DNA of 64,000 nucleotides from an uncultured Poribacteria bacterium (GTDB lineage: Bacteria; Poribacteria; WGA-4E; WGA-3G). A program made the translations under genes and the position numbers. Shown piece by piece: positions 8,749 through 17,240 of this stretch. Where the stretch lies: contig OX639992.1 in assembly GCA_951828515.1 (NCBI GenBank), forward strand, positions 2,210,217-2,274,216, read 5' to 3'. Each line of letters begins with the position of its first letter. The first letter of the stretch is position 1. A model generated the notes under the pieces. That model made no database searches. It saw only the letters and a list, made by a program, of their open reading frames with translations, and was not told the DNA's origin.

Positions 8749-9519
8749 TTACAGGTGAAATGCATCTATTTTCGGGGAGTTAATGAGCTGATCCGCCTTT
8801 TTGTAAATCGCTTCATGTGCCTCTGTGCTGCGTCCTGTCCGTTTCGAGATAAAGTCTTCCTCAATCGCTTTAAGCATCTTTAGGCGTTCGCGAAAACGGT
8901 GTGTATCCATCTGCGAAGGGTAAGAGAGATCGTCGACAGGTTTCATCGGATCTTTGACAACAAACGGATCGTGCGTTGCCCCAAGGAAACCACCGGAATA
9001 GGTCGGCGAATTAATATTAACACAACTCGGAAGATCGGAGAGAGTCTCCTCAAGGTAGTAAGAGGTGAGCGAACCGAGGGTGGGATGCCTAACAGCACCG
9101 CCAGGTGCATACCCCGTATGAAGTAAATAGCGTGCGCGTTCATGATTGCCTTCACGTGAAACCATCGATCGGATAATAGAGAGATGGTGCGTCTGCTCTG
9201 CAACACGCGGGAGATGTTCGGAAACCTCTATGCCTTCAACACTTGTCGGGATTGCTGTAAAAGGCCCCCCATTTTTGGTGCCGGGTTTCGGATCAAAAGT
9301 GTCTAATTGACTTGCGCCCCCACTCATGAACAGCACGATACAGTGCTTCGCACGCGGCAGAACATCCTCAAGCTGCGCAAGGCTATTCGAACTGAAGTGC
9401 TGCATCGCGACGAGTCCCAGAAAACTGCTGATACCGCCTTTTACAAAACAGCGGCGTGAGATTTCTTTATGCCACAACTCTGGCGTGTCGTATTCTGGAA
9501 CCCACAATTCCGCGTCCAT
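8749..9519 (-). pseudogene. Truncated second copy of the DUF1501 gene
   Basis: About 256 codons from an ATG at 9519 (GGAG upstream) match the N-terminal 60% of the protein at 651-1955 with a handful of substitutions (A/T near residue 80, T/M and R/K near residues 190-191). The frame stops at KIDAFHL, where the full copy continues QLNEEPMAIREAYG. The GEFGRTPK region and C-terminal part are missing, so it is probably non-functional, although the start region and Tat-like signal are intact. The 284 bp downstream, up to the sigma-54 gene, hold no recognisable gene. Confidence 0.85.
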
Positions 9520-9526
9520 ATCTACT
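8756..9526. repeat. Direct repeat copy B (about 770 bp, DUF1501 5' part)
   Basis: Partner of the stretch at 1192-1963, same orientation, about 7.56 kb away. The sharp left edge lies inside the coding sequence. Confidence 0.9.
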
Positions 9527-9733
9527 CTCCTCGTTACGTTCAACTATACTATTTTAGCATCTCTTCCCCTTTTAAACAAAGCAATTTTAATATAATAACA
9601 TGGAGAGCAGGGTATATCTGCCATCTCTAACAAATCTACATATTTTTATACTTTACCATAAAAAAATAAAAACGAAATAGACTTAATGATTTACGGCAGC
9701 AACCTGGATTAGTAGACCTCTATCTATTTCCAC

Positions 9734-9762
9734 TTGATACGCTCACTGTAAAATGATATTAT
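9734..9762 (+). promoter_or_regulatory. Probable sigma-70 promoter of the PQQ-like gene
   Basis: TTGATA, a 17-bp spacer and TATTAT lie about 75 bp before the GTG start at 9838. The rest of the gap 9527-9837 is AT-rich with no gene seen. Confidence 0.6.
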
Positions 9763-9837
9763 AGTTAGTGAGATAGTATCAAAAGCCATTTACGTTTTAG
9801 TTTCACGTTTCACGATTATAAGGAGAAATTCTCTATA

Positions 9838-11382
9838 GTGTCGCCCACACAAAAACCGATCCGCTGGTGGCTCCTGTCTATTGTTATTGTTGTTGCCATT
9901 TTAAGCATTCTGATAATCCAAATATTGGACATGGATCACCGCCAAAGCAAAGTATTCTGGACAGCTACAGTTATCGTCCTTACAGCCGTTCTGAGCGCCT
10001 TGTGGCTATTAGGTTTCTCGCGTCTGGGTTGGCGGACTAAGTTAATCACCCTTGCCATAGCGATCTTGGGAGTCTTTCTCGGTGCGAATCTATTCCAGTT
10101 CAAAGGATTCAGTGGCGACCTCATCCCGATATTTGAATGGCGATGGCGGGATGAACCGACGGCTTTCCGACAAGATTCAGGCAATACATCCGACACCCAA
10201 ATCTCCATTGCTGATTACCCACAATTCCTCGGTCAACATCGGAACGGCGTAGTGACAGGTATCAAGTTAAACCTTGATTGGGACACACATCCACCGAAAC
10301 TCGTTTGGCACCAACCCATCGGCGCGGGTTGGTCAGGCTTTGCAGTCGTTGGAAATTCAGCAATCACACAAGAACAGGAAGATGACTGGGAAAAAGTGGT
10401 TTGCTATGAATTACACACAGGCGAAGTAAAGTGGAGTCATAAAGACCAAGCGCGCTATAATATGCCGCCTGCTGGGCTCGGACCGCGTGCCACACCCACA
10501 ATTTCAGGGAACAGGGTTTACACTGTCGGTTCAACAGGGATCCTCAACTGTTTGGATATTGAAACAGGTAAGTCGCTTTGGACAACCCACACCTTTGAAG
10601 AGAACAAAGCGGATCTACCGCCTTGGGGTGTGAGTATTTCACCGCTCGTTTTCGATGAACTTGTTATCGTCAGTGCCGGTGGTGCAGTCGCATACCACAA
10701 AGATACAGGCGAAATCGTGTGGACAGGTTACCGAACACAAAGCGGTTATAGCTCACCACTCCTTACAACTTTAGCAGGCACCGAGCAAGTTGTTCTCTTT
10801 AACCAAGGTTTAATCACCGCTCATGAACCTTTAACTGGAAAACTTCTCTGGAAGCAACCGTGGGTACAAACATACGCAGAATGTGTCGCGCAGCCAGTGC
10901 CGATTTCTGATGACAAACTTCTCTTCTCAACCGGCTACGGTGTCGGTGCTAAACTTTATCAACTCTCGCAGAATTCCACCGGTGAATTCGACGTTTCAAT
11001 TATATGGGAAACCATATACCTCAAAGCAAAATTCACCAATATCATCCATTACAAAGGCTACCTGTACGGACTTGATGACGGAATCTTGGCTTGTATAAAC
11101 CCAACCGACGGCGTACGTCAATGGAAAAGCGGTAGATACGGACACGGACAAACACTCCTAATTTCAGATGTCCTGTTGGTAACCACTGAATCCGGCGAAG
11201 TTGCCCTCATTGAACCAGACCCTGAGCGTCATATTGAACATGCACGTTTTTCAGCGATAAAGGGTAAAACATGGAACACGCCGGCACTTGCGGGTCCCTA
11301 CTTATTGGTGCGTAATGACCGCGAGGCAGCGTGTTATCAATTACCAATAATCGACACAAAAACCGATATTGGAACGGAATGA
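9838..11382 (+). CDS. Membrane-anchored PQQ-like beta-propeller protein
   Basis: A 514-residue protein with a GTG start; AAGGAG lies 12 nt upstream. Three hydrophobic helices (about residues 11-31, 40-62, 67-90) anchor it. A propeller follows from about residue 120: W-x-x-P-I-G-x-G-W-S-G, GEVKWSHKDQA, SLWTTHTF, GEIVWTG and GKLLWKQPW are the repeating A-x-D/x-G-x-x-x-W tips. It resembles the PQQ_2/outer-membrane assembly lipoprotein type often paired with serine/threonine signalling or sugar metabolism. There is no sign of a bound PQQ or of enzyme motifs, so it is more likely a scaffold or sensor. Transcribed alone from the promoter at 9734. Confidence 0.85.
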   Translation: MSPTQKPIRWWLLSIVIVVAILSILIIQILDMDHRQSKVFWTATVIVLTAVLSALWLLGFSRLGWRTKLITLAIAILGVFLGANLFQFKGFSGDLIPIFEWRWRDEPTAFRQDSGNTSDTQISIADYPQFLGQHRNGVVTGIKLNLDWDTHPPKLVWHQPIGAGWSGFAVVGNSAITQEQEDDWEKVVCYELHTGEVKWSHKDQARYNMPPAGLGPRATPTISGNRVYTVGSTGILNCLDIETGKSLWTTHTFEENKADLPPWGVSISPLVFDELVIVSAGGAVAYHKDTGEIVWTGYRTQSGYSSPLLTTLAGTEQVVLFNQGLITAHEPLTGKLLWKQPWVQTYAECVAQPVPISDDKLLFSTGYGVGAKLYQLSQNSTGEFDVSIIWETIYLKAKFTNIIHYKGYLYGLDDGILACINPTDGVRQWKSGRYGHGQTLLISDVLLVTTESGEVALIEPDPERHIEHARFSAIKGKTWNTPALAGPYLLVRNDREAACYQLPIIDTKTDIGTE

Positions 11383-11541
11383 TTCGCCATTCCGAGATGT
11401 TTTTACATTCTTTAACGTGAGCGCGGTCTTAGGATCTGGTTTTGGCGGGTAAATTTCATAAATATTATAGGGCAAGCCTAACGCGTCGTTTTGCTAAAGA
11501 CAACACATAGACTTGCCCATATCTGTGATACTTTGACCATT

Positions 11542-12312
11542 TTAAATGTTTGAATGCGACTGACAGCCATCCACGTTCACACAAGCACCCGTCACAAGAC
11601 TGGCGCGTTCTGATGCGAGAAAAACCGCCACATTCGCGATTTCTTCGGGTTTTCCGAACCTACCAAGCGGCATATCGCTTTTCACAAAAGCTTCCATCGC
11701 TTCTGGATCCGCGGCTATGCGGCGAGCCCAGCCACCCCCCGGAAAGAGAATGGAACCCGGTGCGACACTATTCACGCGGATATTATCTGGTGCGAGTTCT
11801 TTTGCCAACGACTTTGTCATACTGATCTCGGCGGCTTTTGCAGCGTTATAGGTGATGTGTCCACCGCCTTCTCTACCATAGATAGAGGTTATCATCAGAA
11901 TTACACCGTTCCCTTGCTTTTTCATTTCAGGGATCGCGCGTCGGTTTACCCGTGCCCCAGAAACAAGATTCAGGTCGAGGATCTCGTGCCACTCGGTATC
12001 TGAAATCTCTTCCAGAGGGGTCCATCGACTGCCACCGACGTTGTTCACAACGACATCTATTCCGCCATAAGTTTCCACTGTTTCCGCTATGAACGCGTCA
12101 ACCTGTTCGCCATCGGTAACATCTGTGAGTTTAGTAAAAACCTCCGCGCCTTTTGCCGTGAGTTCATTCTTAACGTCTTGGAGTGTATCTTGGGTTCTGC
12201 CACAGATGCTCAACCGTGCACCTTCTTCAGCAAAGCCGTGTGCAATAGCACGTCCGATGCCGCGGCTTGCCCCTGTTACAACGACCACTTTGTCTTTTAG
12301 TCCTAAGTCCAT
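11542..12312 (-). CDS. SDR-family NAD(P)-dependent oxidoreductase
   Basis: The start at 12312 (MDLGLKDKVVVVTGASRG) has AGGAG 5 nt upstream; the frame extends 14 codons further without a better start. Classical short-chain dehydrogenase features: TGASRGIG cofactor loop near residue 12, NNVGG near 88, catalytic Ser in TSIYG and Y-N-A-A-K, then PGSILFPGGGW and the C-terminal L-V-T-G-A-x-V-N-V-D-G. About 256 residues, normal for the family. It probably oxidises or reduces a small alcohol/ketone; the substrate cannot be read from sequence. It is a single gene. Confidence 0.93.
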   Translation of the reverse strand: MDLGLKDKVVVVTGASRGIGRAIAHGFAEEGARLSICGRTQDTLQDVKNELTAKGAEVFTKLTDVTDGEQVDAFIAETVETYGGIDVVVNNVGGSRWTPLEEISDTEWHEILDLNLVSGARVNRRAIPEMKKQGNGVILMITSIYGREGGGHITYNAAKAAEISMTKSLAKELAPDNIRVNSVAPGSILFPGGGWARRIAADPEAMEAFVKSDMPLGRFGKPEEIANVAVFLASERASLVTGACVNVDGCQSHSNI

Positions 12313-12617
12313 TAGATCTCCTATGTCTTTTTGTGATATGGATTTGAAAGTCAAACCCTAATATTTCTACGTCGCTATTATAGCGGATAACCTGAAAAAT
12401 ATCAACGGGATAGTTGTCAATTGTCAGTCATTGTCTGAATCAGGATTCACAGGATTAAAGGATTTTCAGGATTCTTGTAGGTGTCAACCGTCAGGAAGAT
12501 AATTATCAGTTTTTACCAGGATTAGTGGACAACCAGTTACCAATTGCCAATATGGTCGGGAATGGGAGTTCCGTCCTACAAGGGAACTGAATGCCCTTGA
12601 TAAAAATAAAAACACCC

Positions 12618-12646
12618 TTGACAATTTACGAACATTGTGGTAAAAT
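12618..12646 (+). promoter_or_regulatory. Sigma-70-type promoter of the ferredoxin gene
   Basis: TTGACA, 17 bp, TAAAAT, about 90 bp before the ATG at 12737. Confidence 0.75.
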
Positions 12647-12691
12647 ATATGTATTGCGTGTATTAGTAAGATTCTGCCCGATTTTAGAATA

Positions 12692-12717
12692 GCAAGTTTT
12701 GGCTTGCAAGCTGCGCC
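12692..12717 (+). repeat. GCAAGTT-type repeat, intergenic copy
   Basis: A 26-nt word starting GCAAGTTTTGGCTTGCAAGC and containing a small palindrome. Close copies lie at 36756-36779 (before yajC) and, inverted, inside rsmA at 16455-16480. Confidence 0.8.
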
Positions 12718-12736
12718 AAAAACAGGAAAATGATTC

Positions 12737-13195
12737 ATGGCATACTATATCACTGACGAATGTATCGGGTGTATGGCGTGTTTGACGAACTGTCCGGTTG
12801 ATGCAATAACCGGCGATAGGAACATGCTACACATCATCGATCCGAATATTTGCATCGATTGCAGCGCGTGCGGGATGGTCTGTCCTGTCGAGGCAATCCG
12901 CGACCAGTTCGGAGAGGTGTGCAAATTCATTCGTCGACCCACACACCGACCTGTTGCCGTTATCTACGAAGAACTCTGCTCGGGATGCGACTTCTGCGTC
13001 CATATTTGCCCATGGGATTGTCTTGAACTCAAGGACCCAGAAACCGGCGAACATGCCGAAAGTTTCTTCGGCATCTGTGAACTGGTTAAACCGAAAGACT
13101 GTGTCGGCTGCAAGCTATGCGAAGAGGTCTGCATCAAGGACGCGATCCGCATTGAATCCCCCGTGCTCGTGGAACTTGCTGAAGCCGCAGACTAA
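12737..13195 (+). CDS. Polyferredoxin with four [4Fe-4S] motifs
   Basis: A 152-residue cytosolic protein. Four CxxCxxCxxxC motifs are visible: CIGCMACLTNC (about residue 9), CIDCSACGMVC (about 39), CSGCDFCVHIC (about 78) and CVGCKLCEEVC (about 117). Three are followed by Pro as in typical 2[4Fe-4S] ferredoxins. The layout suggests two fused bacterial ferredoxin units with a linker (RRPTHRPVAVIYEEL). The likely role is electron transfer to an unidentified oxidoreductase; no partner is adjacent. It has its own promoter at 12618. Confidence 0.92.
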   Translation: MAYYITDECIGCMACLTNCPVDAITGDRNMLHIIDPNICIDCSACGMVCPVEAIRDQFGEVCKFIRRPTHRPVAVIYEELCSGCDFCVHICPWDCLELKDPETGEHAESFFGICELVKPKDCVGCKLCEEVCIKDAIRIESPVLVELAEAAD

Positions 13196-13401
13196 TTTTA
13201 ATTTTACCTTGCGGTTCGATGAGTCCAATTTGGATATTGAGGTGCCTCTCCGTATATCTAGGGGAAACGCCCAAGCAAAAACCCTGTGCCGATGTTGCAG
13301 GCTACGTCTGAGTATCACCAGAAACCTGCCCGTAAGCGTATTTAATTTTACCTTGCGGTTCAATAAGGCCAGTTTGGATATTGAGGTGCCTCTCCGTTAT
13401 A
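13196..13401. repeat. Two copies of a 60-bp repeat around a third repeat
   Basis: About 60 bp beginning TTTAATTTTACCTTGCGG and ending in TTGAGGTGCCTCTCCG occur at 13196-13256 and 13341-13401. Between them lies a copy of the GGGAAACRCCCAAGCAAAAA repeat (13261-13283). The first 18 bp are the reverse complement of CCGCAAGGTAAAATTAAA, a word found at about nine places in this window. Confidence 0.85.
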
Positions 13402-13438
13402 GGCTTGTACCTAAACTCCATAAATTCAAACGCTTCCA

Positions 13439-14098
13439 ATGGCGAACACACATCTCTATAAACCGAACCTCGTCATCGTCATCTCTGGACCGTCCGGCTC
13501 AGGGAAAAGCACAGTCATTGATTCCCTCTGCAAAACGGATGAAACCTTACAACTGTCTGTCTCCGCGACAACGCGCAATCCACGTCCCGGTGAAGTAGAT
13601 GGTGTTGACTATCACTTTTTAACGAGAGCGGAATTTGAAAAGTCCATCCAGCAGGGCAAATTCTTAGAGTGGGCAGAATATGGCGACAACCTCTACGGCA
13701 CGCTCAAATCTGAAATTGCCGATGCCCGTGATGCTGGGAAAGATGCTATTTTGGAGATTGAGGTAAAGGGTTCCTTGCAAATCCGGGAGCAACAACAAGA
13801 TCTCGCACCGGCAAGAAGTATCCTCATCTTTATTGTCCCGCCATCATTCGCTACCTTGGAGAAACGTCTCCGCCGCAGAGACACAGAATCGGAGTCGGAA
13901 CTGAAACAGCGATTGGATATAGCAAAATCCGAAGTTCTTGAGATTCAGCACTACGACTATTGGGTGAGCAACCCACAAGGCGGAATCCAACAATCAGTTC
14001 AACAGATTCAGACTATCATTAGTGCTGAGCGATCTCGTATTGATGCCAAACTCATAGAGACACTCAACCCCTTACTCGGCATTGACAGTGTAGATTAG
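13439..14098 (+). CDS. gmk: Guanylate kinase
   Basis: A 219-residue enzyme that phosphorylates GMP to GDP in the cytosol. The P-loop GPSGSGKST is at about residue 18. The GMP-binding segment S-A-T-T-R-x-P-R-x-G-E-V-D-G-V-D-Y-H-F is at about 44-62, and FLEWAEYGDNLYGT at about 76. The lid arginines lie in RLRRRDTESESEL. Length fits the family with a short extra C-terminus. It is followed by a Uma2 gene and coaBC; many bacteria have rpoZ in that slot. Confidence 0.97.
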   Translation: MANTHLYKPNLVIVISGPSGSGKSTVIDSLCKTDETLQLSVSATTRNPRPGEVDGVDYHFLTRAEFEKSIQQGKFLEWAEYGDNLYGTLKSEIADARDAGKDAILEIEVKGSLQIREQQQDLAPARSILIFIVPPSFATLEKRLRRRDTESESELKQRLDIAKSEVLEIQHYDYWVSNPQGGIQQSVQQIQTIISAERSRIDAKLIETLNPLLGIDSVD

Positions 14099-14137
14099 CG
14101 TGGATTTGATTTAGGGTAAACGGATAAGGAGGAAATT

Positions 14138-14920
14138 ATGGGGTCCCTCGACACCTTTGCATTCAAACAGAAAAAATATATGCCGGTCTTCCCAAAAGCG
14201 AGCGGAAAACCGACAATTTACATAGAAGGATACCCCTATGAGGACGATGAACCTATGGCCGCAACTGGATTTCATGCCGACCAGATTGGAATTTTTTCTG
14301 ACCAACTCATGCGATACTTTGCGATCAACCCATACGTTTACATCGGTGTTGACAGTTTCATTTATTATCATGAAGGCGATATCACGAAATTCGTCGCGCC
14401 CGACGTTTACGTCGTCTTTGGGGTTTCTAAGTTTCCACAGCGGCGCAGTTTTTATACATGGTCAGAAGGTGCTGTTCCTGCGGCTATCTTTGAATTCCTT
14501 TCCGACTCAACAGCCGATCAGGATCGACATGAAAAGGTTCACATCTATCTAAATGACATGGGGGTAGACGCGTATTTCATCCATCAACCCGAAATGGAAA
14601 AGCCACCTGAGTTTCGGGGCTGGCGGCGAGACCTAACGGGGGATATTGTTGAAATTACGCCTGATGCACAAGAAGGTCTGTTCAGTGAAACCTTAAATCT
14701 CTATTTTCAGTGGGAGGATCAACAGGATACGCATGTGCGGCTGCTACGTCCGTATTTACCGGATGGCACGCCGATTACGACTTCTATGGAGGAGCATGAC
14801 CTTCGGATAGCAGCAGAAACGCGCACAGCAGCAGCAGAAACACGCGCACAGGAAATGGAAGCCGAGATAGAACGGCTCCGTCAGCAACTCGCTCATCGCC
14901 AAGACAACGATATTTCATGA
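14138..14920 (+). CDS. Uma2-family (DUF820) endonuclease-like protein
   Basis: A 260-residue protein with AAGGAGG upstream of the ATG. The Uma2 fold is visible: VAPDVYVVFGV (metal-binding Asp) near residue 90, E-F-x-S-x-S-T in FEFLSDSTADQD with D-x-x-x-K (DRHEKVHIY) near 120-135, then V-x-x-Y-F-I. A coiled coil rich in A-E-T-R repeats closes the protein (about 222-255). The family has a PD-(D/E)XK nuclease fold, is common in cyanobacteria and other expanded genomes, and its role is unsettled. It ends 4 bp before coaBC, so it is probably translated with it. Confidence 0.88.
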   Translation: MGSLDTFAFKQKKYMPVFPKASGKPTIYIEGYPYEDDEPMAATGFHADQIGIFSDQLMRYFAINPYVYIGVDSFIYYHEGDITKFVAPDVYVVFGVSKFPQRRSFYTWSEGAVPAAIFEFLSDSTADQDRHEKVHIYLNDMGVDAYFIHQPEMEKPPEFRGWRRDLTGDIVEITPDAQEGLFSETLNLYFQWEDQQDTHVRLLRPYLPDGTPITTSMEEHDLRIAAETRTAAAETRAQEMEAEIERLRQQLAHRQDNDIS

Positions 14921-14924
14921 AGCA

Positions 14925-16145
14925 ATGGAATTTAAAGAGCGGACGATTATCTTAGGTGTTACAGGCGGCATAGCCATTCACAAAGCGATTGACGTGGCAA
15001 GCCAACTCGTCAAAGGCGGTGCATCCGTTCACGTCGTAATGACGGAAAACGCCACGCGTCTTGTGCAGCCATTGCAATTCCAAGTCATCTCGAGGAATCC
15101 TGTCCTCCTGAATCTATTTGACGCTGGCACAGACTGGAAACCCCCACATATCGACCTCGCCGACCGTGCGGATCTACTCGTGATTGTCCCCGCGACAGCA
15201 AATACCATCGGTAAAATGGCAAACGGCATCGCTGATGACGCGCTCTCGACCGTTGCTGTTTCCGTTCACTGTCCAATCCTCCTCGCACCGGCGATGAACG
15301 GACACATGTACCACAATCCGTTTGTGCAACGAAATATCGATACCTTGAAAACACACGGGATCCATTTCATTGAACCCGCCAGTGGCGACTTGGCATGTGG
15401 CTATGAAGGGACGGGACGGCTGAATACAGTAGAGGCAATCTTGCAACGGATACGTGATATTCTTGACGCGAGATCGGACACGGCACCTCAGGTTGAAGCA
15501 AACGATTTACAGGGGACACGCGTTCTCGTTACAGCAGGCGCGACGCGTGAATATATCGATCCCGTTCGATTTATTACCAACCGCTCCAGCGGCAAGATGG
15601 GATACGCCATTGCTGAAGCGGCTGCACAACGCGGTGCAGAGGTACACTTAATCAGCGGCACTGCGACTGTCCCTGCCCCTGTCGGCATTGAGACCGAATA
15701 CGTCGAGACGACGCTTGAGATGCACGATGCAGTCATACAAGTTTTCAATGAAACAGACATTGTCATCATGGCGGGCGCGCCTGCCGATTACCGACCCAGC
15801 GAATTTACGCCCCATAAAATCAAAAAAACCGCCGAAACCTTGACCCTTCCACTCGAAAGGAACCCGGACATCGCGCAGACACTTGGTGAACAGAAAACGA
15901 ATCAAACTCTCGTTTGCTTTGCCGCCGAAACGAACGACCTCCTTGAGAACGCAAAAAAGAAATTAATCCGCAAAAACTGCGATCTCATTGTCGCGAATGA
16001 CATCCTTGCAGACGGAGCAGGATTTGAAGTCGATACGAATATTGTCACTTTGCTGGACCAAGACGGCACCTGTGAACAACTCCCACGTTCCTCAAAACGC
16101 GACGTGGCGGATGCCATTCTAACAAAAGTTGTTTCCCTCAGGTAA
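14925..16145 (+). CDS. coaBC: Phosphopantothenoylcysteine decarboxylase / phosphopantothenate-cysteine ligase
   Basis: A 406-residue bifunctional coenzyme A biosynthesis enzyme. The CoaC half shows the flavin-binding start ILGVTGGIA, the active-site His in PPHIDLADRAD, PATANTIGKMANGIADD, PAMNGHMY and the substrate-clamp flap ACGYEGTGRL. The CoaB half starts near residue 190 with TRVLVTAGATREYIDPVR, then FITNRSSGKMG and, near the end, L-I-V-A-N-D. Normal length. It starts 4 bp after the Uma2 gene. Confidence 0.97.
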   Translation: MEFKERTIILGVTGGIAIHKAIDVASQLVKGGASVHVVMTENATRLVQPLQFQVISRNPVLLNLFDAGTDWKPPHIDLADRADLLVIVPATANTIGKMANGIADDALSTVAVSVHCPILLAPAMNGHMYHNPFVQRNIDTLKTHGIHFIEPASGDLACGYEGTGRLNTVEAILQRIRDILDARSDTAPQVEANDLQGTRVLVTAGATREYIDPVRFITNRSSGKMGYAIAEAAAQRGAEVHLISGTATVPAPVGIETEYVETTLEMHDAVIQVFNETDIVIMAGAPADYRPSEFTPHKIKKTAETLTLPLERNPDIAQTLGEQKTNQTLVCFAAETNDLLENAKKKLIRKNCDLIVANDILADGAGFEVDTNIVTLLDQDGTCEQLPRSSKRDVADAILTKVVSLR

Positions 16146-16158
16146 TAGTCAACTGAAA

Positions 16159-16179
16159 GGTTTTTTCGCAGAAAAAACC
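16159..16179. repeat. Hairpin repeat GGTTTTTTC-GCA-GAAAAAACC
   Basis: A 9-bp perfect stem with a 3-nt loop between coaBC and rsmA. It belongs to a loose family of GGGTTTC...GAAACCC hairpins (24901, 37129, 59763). It could act as a terminator, but no T-run follows. Confidence 0.6.
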
Positions 16180-16199
16180 GAACCGACAACCATTAAAAG

Positions 16200-17126
16200 A
16201 TGAACCATCGACAGGTCCGCGATTTTTTTGCTCTAAATCACACCCGCCCCAAAAAACAATTAGGACAAAACTTCCTCGTTAACCCAGAAGCCCTCGATAT
16301 TATCCTCGAAGCAGGAGAACTCACAGACACCGATACAGTCATAGAAATTGGTGCCGGTTTAGGGTGTCTCACGGATGCCTTAGCGCGACGTGTTAAACAT
16401 GTAATTGCCGTCGAAGTGGATGCGTTGTTATACAAGGCGTTAGCAGCTCGTTTTGGCGTAGCTTGCAAGCCAGAACTTGCCACAGAAAAATCAACAGATT
16501 CACGCGTTCAACTCCTTAACGCTGATATTCTTAAACTGGAATTCGATTTATTGTTGTCAGATGGCACAGAGACTACGCCTAATCCCTTTAAGGCTGACGG
16601 CACAGAGACTGTGCCTACTACTTTTAAGGTTATAGCGAACTTGCCTTATAGCATTACGACCCCAATCTTGTGGAAACTCCTCGATCATCACAAACAGATT
16701 CACAGTTGTGTGTTGATGATGCAAAGGGAAGTAGCAGAGAGGATTGTTGCTGAACCGGGAGGAAAGGATTATGGTGCCTTGACTGTCGGTGTCGCTTACC
16801 GGACTGATGCGACACTCATCGCCACGCTGTCGCCAGAAAGCTTTTATCCGGCACCCAAAGTGGATTCGGCACTCCTAAAATTGACAATGCGCGAAAATCC
16901 AAAGGTTACGGTTGAAAACGAGGAATTCTTCTTTAAAGTCGTCCGGACAGCGTTTCGGACGCGGCGGAAGATGCTAAAAAACACGTTAGTTAGGAGTAGA
17001 CTGGCATCAGCGAAGGTATTGGAGACTGCTTTTGAGGAACTCGGCATTGCCCCAGAGCGTCGTCCTGAAACATTGGACATCACAGAATTTGCCGCCCTCG
17101 CAAATTATTTGTTTTTTAATCAATAA
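16200..17126 (+). CDS. rsmA: 16S rRNA (adenine1518/1519-N6,N6)-dimethyltransferase with repeat-derived insertions
   Basis: A 308-residue KsgA enzyme that dimethylates two adenines in helix 45 of 16S rRNA. Visible are KKQLGQNFLV, the SAM motif V-I-E-I-G-A-G-L-G-C-L-T, the acidic E-V-D, the catalytic NLPYSITTPI and the C-terminal RRKMLKNTL. Two insertions relative to a typical KsgA sit between motifs: GVACKPELATEKST, whose DNA is an inverted copy of an intergenic repeat, and SDGTETTPNPFK-ADGTETVPTTFK from two tandem 36-nt units. Both keep the frame. All catalytic motifs are intact, so it is probably functional. Confidence 0.95.
   Translation: MNHRQVRDFFALNHTRPKKQLGQNFLVNPEALDIILEAGELTDTDTVIEIGAGLGCLTDALARRVKHVIAVEVDALLYKALAARFGVACKPELATEKSTDSRVQLLNADILKLEFDLLLSDGTETTPNPFKADGTETVPTTFKVIANLPYSITTPILWKLLDHHKQIHSCVLMMQREVAERIVAEPGGKDYGALTVGVAYRTDATLIATLSPESFYPAPKVDSALLKLTMRENPKVTVENEEFFFKVVRTAFRTRRKMLKNTLVRSRLASAKVLETAFEELGIAPERRPETLDITEFAALANYLFFNQ
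16455..16480 (-). repeat. GCAAGTT-type repeat inside rsmA
   Basis: Reverse complement of the 26-nt intergenic repeat at 12692-12717, inserted in frame within rsmA. Confidence 0.85.
16558..16629 (+). repeat. Two tandem 36-nt units inside rsmA
   Basis: Units 16558-16593 and 16594-16629 share GGCACAGAGACT and end TTTAAGG; the second contains the palindrome GGCACAGAGACTGTGCC. They encode twelve residues each, just before NLPY. Confidence 0.85.
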
Positions 17127-17222
17127 GGATATGTAGGGTATAGCATCAAAAACCAAGCCTGCAACAACGGCGCAGGCGACTCGAACACAGCAAAGGTTAA
17201 AATTCAAGTAACCGATACTTAC

Positions 17223-17240
17223 CCGCAAGGTAAAATTAAA
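17223..17240 (+). repeat. CCGCAAGGTAAAATTAAA repeat, intergenic copy
   Basis: Perfect copy between the convergent rsmA and lipoprotein genes, not associated with a start codon. Confidence 0.85.

Larger units (their letters stand above)
12313..12736. other. Intergenic region with repeats and a promoter
   Basis: No gene is seen. It holds a CAGGATT-rich repeat (12430-12475, words also at 22170-22200) and fragments of the CTGATAAC family. The 3' part carries the ferredoxin promoter and a GCAAGTT-type repeat. Confidence 0.6.

Noticed and set aside
13196-13401. CRISPR array
   Set aside because: Only two copies of a 60-bp unit, with other repeats between them and no cas genes.
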